NCBI GenBank assembly: GCA_002699025.1
Contig: PABA01000226.1
Span: forward strand, 1 to 38,138
From: Sandaracinus sp.
GTDB lineage: Bacteria > Myxococcota_A > Polyangia > Polyangiales > Houyiibacteriaceae
Length of the DNA: 38,138 bases
Direction: 5' to 3'
Part shown: positions 33,805 through 38,138 of the stretch, one piece after another
Layout of the letters: every line of letters begins with the position of its first letter
How positions within the stretch are numbered: position 1 is the first letter of the stretch
Translations under genes and position numbers: made by a program
Notes under the pieces: model-generated
Databases searched by the model: none
Seen by the model: only the letters and a program-made list of their open reading frames with translations
What the model was told of the DNA's origin: nothing

Positions 33805-33839
33805 GACGCGGCGTCCTCCGCCGCGGAGGGCGCCGCGTC
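33805..33839 (+). terminator. Strong 15-bp GC hairpin between genes
   Basis: GACGCGGCGTCCTCC (33805-33819) pairs with GGAGGGCGCCGCGTC (33825-33839) through 15 pairs including one wobble, with a five-base loop. It lies 39 bp after the DUF1592 gene and just before the next promoter. There is no U-tract, but stability is very high for so short an element. Confidence 0.6.
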
Positions 33840-33855
33840 CGGCGTCCGCGCGCGG

Positions 33856-33861
33856 TACCCT
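33856..33861 (+). promoter_or_regulatory. Leaderless-type -10 box TACCCT, 7 nt before GTG
   Basis: TACCCT ends seven bases (CTCCAGG) before the GTG at 33869, which begins a perfect signal peptide. A GGTAC context matches other sites of this type. The site follows the hairpin at 33805-33839. Confidence 0.55.
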
Positions 33862-33868
33862 CTCCAGG

Positions 33869-34990
33869 GTGCGTGCCCGCCTCGCCCTCGCTCTCTCGCT
33901 CCCGCTGCTGGCGACGGCGGCGCGAGCGCAGCCGGCGAACGGAGCGCCCGCCCAGGCGGTGGTCGCGGGTCCGCTCCCCGGCGACCTCCGGGCGCGCGTC
34001 GAAGGGCAGACCGGCGACCTCGCCTGGCGGCTCCGCTTCGAGCCTGCGGCGCCGCGCCCGGCGGGTCTGGACGCGGCGGCGCGGGCCTTCCCGGAGGCGC
34101 GGGTGGTCGTCTGGGTGCGCGGAGGCGAGAGCGACGCGCTCCGGCTCTCGCTCGTCGACCTCCGCGACCGGCGCCTCCTCGAGCGGGAGGTCGCGCCCCC
34201 GGAGGGCGAGGCCTTCGCGGCGTCCACGCTCCACGAGACCGCCGCGCTCCTGATCCGCGGCGCGCTCCAGGCGCTCAGCCTCGGCGGCGAGGTCGGCGTG
34301 GCGGTGCCGGCGCCCGCGCCCACGCCGGAGGCCCAGAGGCCGCCCGCCGTGCCGGCCCCTCCCCCACCTCCGCCACCGACCTCGCCCTGGCTCCTCGAAG
34401 CGGAGCTCGGCTGGCTCGCGGCCCTCGACGGCGAGAGCCCGGCCGCGCACGGCCCCCACGCCGGCCTGGCGCTGCGCTGGAAGCGGCTCCGGGTCGGCCT
34501 CGAGGTGGCGACGGGAATCGCCGCGACCCTGAGCGACGCCTTCACCCGCGTGGAGCTCCGCCGGGACGCGCTGGCCCTCTCCCTCGGCGTCGCGCTCCTC
34601 CGCGGCGAGCGCGGCGGCCTCGACCTCGGGCTCCGGCTGGGCGCCGCCCACTGGCAGCGCGGCGCCGTCGAGCTCCGGGCCCCGAGCGCCACGAGCGCGG
34701 CCCCGGCCCGGCACCACTGGAGCGCCCTCGTCGGCGCCGCGCTCCGGCTCACCTGGACGCCCCATCCGCTCGTGGGCCTCCGCCTCGCCCTCGGCGCCGA
34801 CCTCGTCCCCGCCGCCCCCGAGCTGGTCTACGAGGCTCCCGAAGGGGAGCGCCGCCGCAACGCCCTCTGGCTCGCTCAGCCTTTCCTCGGGCTCGCCCTC
34901 GTCGTGCGTACAGCACCGAATACAGGAAGGAATTCGGCGACGCGAGAGCTCGCTCACGCGCCGCGTGCAATTTTCCGGGAGGCGCCGTGA
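33869..34990 (+). CDS. Probable outer-membrane protein upstream of a sigma factor
   Basis: 373-aa exported protein. The signal peptide RARLALALSLPLLATAARAQ is cleaved after ARA. Residues about 25-145 form a soluble domain, predicted alpha/beta, followed by a Pro-rich linker (about 150-170, APAPTPEAQRPPAVPAPPPP). Residues about 172-345 show alternating hydrophobic strands typical of an eight-to-ten-strand beta-barrel, ending FLGLALVV. A further 27 residues (RTAPNTGRN to IFREAP) extend past the barrel. The extension is less GC-rich and ends 40 bp before the sigma gene's start. The start GTG at 33869 is fixed by the signal peptide and the TACCCT box. No family name can be given. The sigma factor and its partner follow. 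Confidence 0.72.
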   Translation: MRARLALALSLPLLATAARAQPANGAPAQAVVAGPLPGDLRARVEGQTGDLAWRLRFEPAAPRPAGLDAAARAFPEARVVVWVRGGESDALRLSLVDLRDRRLLEREVAPPEGEAFAASTLHETAALLIRGALQALSLGGEVGVAVPAPAPTPEAQRPPAVPAPPPPPPPTSPWLLEAELGWLAALDGESPAAHGPHAGLALRWKRLRVGLEVATGIAATLSDAFTRVELRRDALALSLGVALLRGERGGLDLGLRLGAAHWQRGAVELRAPSATSAAPARHHWSALVGAALRLTWTPHPLVGLRLALGADLVPAAPELVYEAPEGERRRNALWLAQPFLGLALVVRTAPNTGRNSATRELAHAPRAIFREAP

Positions 34991-35017
34991 CCCGATCCAC
35001 CGAGCGCGGGCCTCTCT

Positions 35018-35022
35018 GGAGG
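35018..35022 (+). promoter_or_regulatory. Ribosome-binding site that decides the sigma factor start
   Basis: GGAGG at 35018-35022 is only two bases from the ATG at 35025 but eight from the in-frame GTG at 35031. The optimal spacing indicates GTG at 35031 as the start, although ATG at 35025 cannot be excluded. Confidence 0.55.
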
Positions 35023-35030
35023 TGATGCAG

Positions 35031-35597
35031 GTGGCCATCCCGCACGACGACGGCCTCGAGAGCTGGCTCCCCGCGGCGCAGCGGGGAGACCGGCGCGCGG
35101 CCGAGCGCGTGCTGCGGGCGCTGCTGCCGCGGGTCCGCAACCTCGTGCGCTACCTGGTGCGGGGCGACAGCCACGTGGACGACATGGCCCAGCAGGCGCT
35201 GATCGCGATCCTGCGCGGGCTGCCGAGCTACCAGGGCACGGGCTCCTTCGAGGCCTGGGCGGACCGCATCACCGTGCGGGAGACCCTGCGCATCGCGAAG
35301 AAGGAACGCGCGCGGGCGCAGGCGCGGCGGGAGGCGGCGCCGGACCTGCGGGTCGTGCGCGCCGAGGGCGCCCGCCCGGACGCCTACCTCGAGCGGCGGG
35401 AGGCGGCGCGGCTGCTCGACACGCTGCCCGCGGAGCAACGCGAGGCGCTGGTGCTGCACCACGTGCTGGGCATGAGCGTGCCCGAGGTGGCGGAGGCGCT
35501 CGGCGTGCCCTTCGACACGGCCAAGAGCCGGCTCCGGCTGGCGAAGAAGAAGCTGCGCGCGCGCGCCGAGGCGGCGCAGGGGGGACGGGGACGATGA
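35031..35597 (+). CDS. ECF-like RNA polymerase sigma factor
   Basis: 188-aa sigma-70 family regulator with region 2 and region 4 only, the ECF layout. Region 2 (about 17-92) includes VDDMAQQALIAILRGLPSYQG and the -10-recognition helix SFEAWADRITVRETL. Region 4 (about 127-178) has LPAEQREALVLHHVLGMSVPEVAEALGVPFDTAKSRLRLAKKKL, a clear helix-turn-helix for -35 recognition. The final residues are basic. It overlaps by 4 bp (ATGA) with the next gene, a membrane protein that is the likely anti-sigma partner. The target promoter cannot be deduced. A less GC-rich stretch upstream (about 34905-34975, coding for the tail of the preceding gene) may contain its promoter. Confidence 0.9.
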   Translation: MAIPHDDGLESWLPAAQRGDRRAAERVLRALLPRVRNLVRYLVRGDSHVDDMAQQALIAILRGLPSYQGTGSFEAWADRITVRETLRIAKKERARAQARREAAPDLRVVRAEGARPDAYLERREAARLLDTLPAEQREALVLHHVLGMSVPEVAEALGVPFDTAKSRLRLAKKKLRARAEAAQGGRGR

Positions 35598-36448
35598 GCA
35601 GCGACGAGATCGGAGAGCTCTTCCCGCTCGACGACGGGCCGGGGCCCGCGCGGCCCCTCGACGAAGGCGCGGCGGACGCGCTGATCGCCGGCGCCCTCGA
35701 CGCCTGGGAGGCGGGCGAGGCCGAGGCGGCGACGCCGGCGCCGGCGAGCGCGCCCCGCTGGCCCTGGCTGATCGCCGCGGGCGCCCTCCTGGTGGCCGGC
35801 GGCGCGACGGCCGCCTGGCTCGCCTGGCCCGAAGAGACGCCGCCGGGAGAGACGCCGCGGGAAGAGACGCCGCCGGAAGAGACGCCGCCGCCCGCGCCGG
35901 CGGCCCCGGAGCCCGCGCCGCCGCTGCCGGAGGTCGCGCCCACGCCGCCGCGCGCGAGCATGGAGATCGGCGAGGTGCGCGTGGAGCCGGAGGTCGACGA
36001 GGTCGACGAGCCGGAGGCGCCCGAGGCGCGGCGCCCGCGTCGGCGCCCCCGGCCCGTCGCCCCGGCCGAGACCCCGGACGATCTCCTGCGTCGGGCCAAC
36101 GACGCGCGCCGGGCCGCGCGCTGGCGCGAGGCCGAGCGCACCTACGTCGAGGTCACGAGCGCCTACCCGGGCACCCACGCCGCGTACGTGGCGCAGGTCT
36201 CGGCCGCCGCCCTCCGCCTCGAGCACCTGGGCGACGCGCGGGGCGCGCTGCGGCTCTACCGCTCGGCCGTGCGCCACGGCGGGGCCCTGGACGCGGACGC
36301 CCGTCACGGGCTCGCGCGCGCCCATCGCCGCCTCGGCCAGCGCGAGCGGGAGGCGGAGGCGCTCGAGGCGCTGGTCGCGCGCCACCCCGGCTCGCCCTTC
36401 GCGCAGGCGGCGCGGCGGCGCCTCGAGGAGCTGGAGGCCGCGCGCTGA
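35594..36448 (+). CDS. Single-pass membrane protein with TPR-like domain, likely anti-sigma factor
   Basis: 284-aa inner-membrane protein. The cytoplasmic N-terminus (about 1-55) is acidic with ALIAGALDAWEAGEAEA; a TM helix spans about 57-78. A long Pro/Glu linker with ETPPGETPREETPPEETPP (about 80-160) leads to a periplasmic TPR-like domain (about 162-284; LLRRANDARRAARWREAERTYVEV and following pairs). Its ATG overlaps the sigma factor's TGA, so the pair is translationally coupled, the usual arrangement of sigma and anti-sigma factor. No zinc-binding ZAS motif (HxxxCxxC) is seen, so the anti-sigma role is an inference from position. The TPR could instead be an OmpA-, TolA- or YbgF-like module. 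Confidence 0.75.
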   Translation: MSSDEIGELFPLDDGPGPARPLDEGAADALIAGALDAWEAGEAEAATPAPASAPRWPWLIAAGALLVAGGATAAWLAWPEETPPGETPREETPPEETPPPAPAAPEPAPPLPEVAPTPPRASMEIGEVRVEPEVDEVDEPEAPEARRPRRRPRPVAPAETPDDLLRRANDARRAARWREAERTYVEVTSAYPGTHAAYVAQVSAAALRLEHLGDARGALRLYRSAVRHGGALDADARHGLARAHRRLGQREREAEALEALVARHPGSPFAQAARRRLEELEAAR

Positions 36449-36571
36449 GGGGGGAGCCTCCCGCAGAAGAACGCGGCGAGCCCGCGACCCCATCACCGGA
36501 CCCGCGTCCGTCGCTCGACGCCGGTGGGCCTCCGGTGGCCGGGCGGACCGCGCGCGAGTCGCGGCGGGAGC

Positions 36572-36609
36572 CCTCGACGAAGCCCCGCACCGCATCCTCG
36601 ACGAAGCCC
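36572..36609. repeat. 14-bp direct repeat
   Basis: CCTCGACGAAGCCC occurs at 36572-36585 and 36596-36609, in the 251-bp gap between the TM/TPR protein and the last lipoprotein gene. The rest of that gap shows no gene. Confidence 0.8.
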
Positions 36610-36686
36610 TCCTCGGCGTCCTCCTCGCCGCTCCGCTCCGCGCCCTCGTGGAGGCGGCGCCCGGCTCCGCGGCCCCACCACGGCGC

Positions 36687-36692
36687 TAGACT
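36687..36692 (+). promoter_or_regulatory. Leaderless-type -10 box TAGACT, 7 nt before ATG
   Basis: TAGACT ends seven bases (GCACGCG) before the ATG at 36700, which opens a textbook lipoprotein signal peptide. No Shine-Dalgarno is present. Confidence 0.6.
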
Positions 36693-36699
36693 GCACGCG

Positions 36700-38028
36700 A
36701 TGCGGCTCCTCGCGCGCGCCTCTCTGCTCCTCGGCCTCCTCGCGGGCTGCCCGAGCACCGACGTGATCGCGCGCCTCGAGGAGCGCGACGGCGGCGCCGC
36801 CGAAGACGCCGCAGCGATGGACGCAAACGCCCCCGATGGCGGCTTCTGCGCCGGCGAAGGCCCGCTCGTCCTGGTGGGCGACGGGCCACGCACCCGCTGC
36901 GGCGGCAGCGTCGCCGAGACCACCTTCCGCTACGCCATCTGCACCTGCGACGGCCTGGCGCTCTCGACGCCCGTCGAGACCGACGCCTTCGACAGCCGCG
37001 TCGGCCCCTGGGCGCCGGGCGAGGGCGGCGGCTCCGTCGGCACCAATGGAGCGCTCGACATCGCGGCCCGGGCGTCCATCGACGGCAGCCTGATCGGCGC
37101 CGAGCGCTGCCACTTCAGCGTGGAGGGCGGCGTCACCGGGACGCTCCGGAGCGGCGGCGAGCTCGGCGGCGGGGCGCCCGTGGCCGTCGGCAAGGACGCC
37201 TACGTCGCCGGGGACGTGCGATTGAGCGCGCTGGACGTCGGCGGCGTCCTGACCCTGCCGGCGGAGGCGACGCTCGACGTGCCCGCGCTGAGCACGGGCG
37301 AGACCCGGCGCGCGCCGGTGAGCGTCACCGCCCCCTGCGACTGCGCAGAGGAGCGCCTGCTCGACGTCGGGGCGCTGGTGGCGGCCCACGAGGAGGCGAA
37401 CGACGACGCGGCGCTCGGCATCGACCCGGACGACTACGCGAACGGCGGCGCGCGCACGCTCGAGCTCGACTGTGGGAAGGTCTGGCTCTCGCGCATCGGG
37501 GGCGAGGCGCTGACCATCGTGGCGCGCGGGCGGGTCGCGCTCTTCGTCGGCGGCGACCTGGCGCTCGAGGGGCCGCTCGAGGTGCGCACGGAGGGCGAGG
37601 GGGAGATCGACCTCTTCGTGGCCGGGAACGTCGTGGGCGCGGCGCGCTGGATGCTCGGCGATCCGGCGGCGCCGGCGCGGGTGCGGCTCTACGTGGGCGG
37701 GAGCGGCACCGTGGACCTGGCGGGCGGCGGGCTCTTCGCGGGGAACGTCTACGCGCCGCGGGCCGAGCTGGTGACGCCGAGCGAGGTGGAGGTCTTCGGC
37801 TCGCTCTTCGTGCGGCGGCTCGTCTCCTCGGGCGGGCTGCGCGTGCACTACGACCGCGCGGTGCTCGACGCCGGGGACGACTGCGCGCCGAGCGCGACCT
37901 GCACCAGCTGCCTCGACTGCGGCAACCAGGCCTGCGTGGACGGCACCTGCGGCCTCTGCCGGAGCGACGCGGACTGCTGCTCGCCCCTGGTCTGCGCGGG
38001 CGGCGTCTGCGTCCCCGAACCGTTCTAG
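36700..38028 (+). CDS. DUF7305-like lipoprotein with Cys-rich C-terminus
   Basis: 442-aa predicted lipoprotein. MRLLARASLLLGLLAGC places Cys17 in the lipobox LAGC. After an Asp/Ala linker (GAAEDAAAMDANAPDGG) the body (about 48-390) is rich in beta-strand: repeated Gly-rich phrases such as GALDIAARASIDGSLIGAE, GDVRLSALDVGGVLTLPAEA, GRVALFVGGDLALEGPLEV and GGLFAGNVYAPRAELV look like a right-handed beta-helix similar to the DUF7305/bactofilin-like family. The last 50 residues (SATCTSCLDCGNQACVDGTCGLCRSDADCC) are a Cys-rich module like the one in the VCBS lipoprotein at 6134. Function is unknown; surface or envelope location is inferred. The gene is followed by a tandem repeat. Confidence 0.82.
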   Translation: MRLLARASLLLGLLAGCPSTDVIARLEERDGGAAEDAAAMDANAPDGGFCAGEGPLVLVGDGPRTRCGGSVAETTFRYAICTCDGLALSTPVETDAFDSRVGPWAPGEGGGSVGTNGALDIAARASIDGSLIGAERCHFSVEGGVTGTLRSGGELGGGAPVAVGKDAYVAGDVRLSALDVGGVLTLPAEATLDVPALSTGETRRAPVSVTAPCDCAEERLLDVGALVAAHEEANDDAALGIDPDDYANGGARTLELDCGKVWLSRIGGEALTIVARGRVALFVGGDLALEGPLEVRTEGEGEIDLFVAGNVVGAARWMLGDPAAPARVRLYVGGSGTVDLAGGGLFAGNVYAPRAELVTPSEVEVFGSLFVRRLVSSGGLRVHYDRAVLDAGDDCAPSATCTSCLDCGNQACVDGTCGLCRSDADCCSPLVCAGGVCVPEPF

Positions 38029-38040
38029 CGCCAGCCCTCC

Positions 38041-38138
38041 GGACCCCTTCCCGGGTGTCCTGCGGACCCCTTCCCGGGTGTCCTGCGGACCCCTTCCCGG
38101 GTGTCCTGCGGACCCCTTCCCGGGTGTCCTGCGGACCC
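38041..38138. repeat. 23-bp tandem repeat, 4 copies and a partial, hairpin-forming
   Basis: GGACCCCTTCCCGGGTGTCC plus TGC, at 38041-38063, 38064-38086, 38087-38109 and 38110-38132, with the next copy cut at the window end. Each unit is near-palindromic (GGACCCC against GGGTGTCC), so the transcript would form a row of hairpins starting 12 bp after the lipoprotein stop codon. Confidence 0.95.

Noticed and set aside
31039-34752. A 1237-codon minus-strand frame
   Set aside because: Antisense to the DUF1592 lipoprotein and the barrel protein; no domain is recognisable.
33869-36448. Complete TonB-type sigma/anti-sigma/receptor signalling system
   Set aside because: The first protein has no TonB-dependent receptor plug or TonB box, and the TM protein lacks FecR or zinc anti-sigma motifs, so only a sigma factor with a probable membrane partner is claimed.

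Overview
The window looks like chromosomal DNA of a very GC-rich, free-living, predator-type or soil Gram-negative bacterium, most likely a myxobacterium (Myxococcota, Polyangiales / Sandaracinus-like). The case rests on very high G+C with strong GC3; a PEGA-domain Ser/Thr kinase; many lipoproteins with Cys-rich or Asp/Gly-rich linkers; TSP3-repeat OmpA proteins; a DUF1552/DUF1592 pair; a DUF7305-like surface protein; and a near-consensus sigma-54 promoter. No rRNA, tRNA, CRISPR array, transposase or phage gene is visible. The taxonomic call is inference.

Layout. 1-5.8 kb: MFS transporter (-), DprE1-like FAD oxidoreductase (+), PEGA Ser/Thr kinase (-), SAM methyltransferase (+). 5.8-8.6 kb: a sigma-54-type promoter followed by a large VCBS/FG-GAP and CARDB lipoprotein. 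8.9-18.7 kb: metabolic oxidoreductases and lyases, namely a swivel-first aconitase-family protein, nitronate monooxygenase, a RetSat/CrtISO-like flavoprotein, an ALDH4-type P5C dehydrogenase, a ketopantoate-reductase-like protein and a double SDR. 18.7-19.4 kb: a gene-free tract with a dispersed-repeat array and an inverted-repeat element. 19.4-24.2 kb: a small membrane protein, an atypically AT-rich lipoprotein gene, a TSP3/OmpA protein and a small hypothetical. 24.3-27.4 kb: a GAF/HD-GYP protein, a CusF-like copper lipoprotein and two small lipoproteins. 27.4-29.6 kb: the threonine-degradation pair kbl-tdh (-). 30-33.8 kb: a DUF1552 Tat protein and a DUF1587/1592/1588/1585 lipoprotein with two haem-c motifs and a CBM2-like tail. 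33.9-36.4 kb: a probable outer-membrane protein, an ECF-like sigma factor and a TM/TPR partner. 36.7-38.0 kb: a DUF7305-like lipoprotein.

Cross-cutting signals. (1) About ten genes have no convincing Shine-Dalgarno but carry a TANNNT-like -10 hexamer ending 6-8 nt (in one case 10 nt) before the start codon, the signature of leaderless transcripts. (2) Short tandem arrays (11-34 bp units) fill many intergenic regions. Three are anchored exactly on a stop codon, so that the end of the gene is itself the first repeat unit. (3) A roughly 120-bp dispersed repeat occurs as a four-to-five-copy array plus two diverged inverted single copies, and shares a 13-mer with the tandem repeat at the window start.

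The genes do not form one pathway. Recognisable functional units are kbl-tdh (threonine to glycine plus acetyl-CoA), the DUF1552/DUF1592 envelope pair, and the sigma/TM-TPR regulatory pair.
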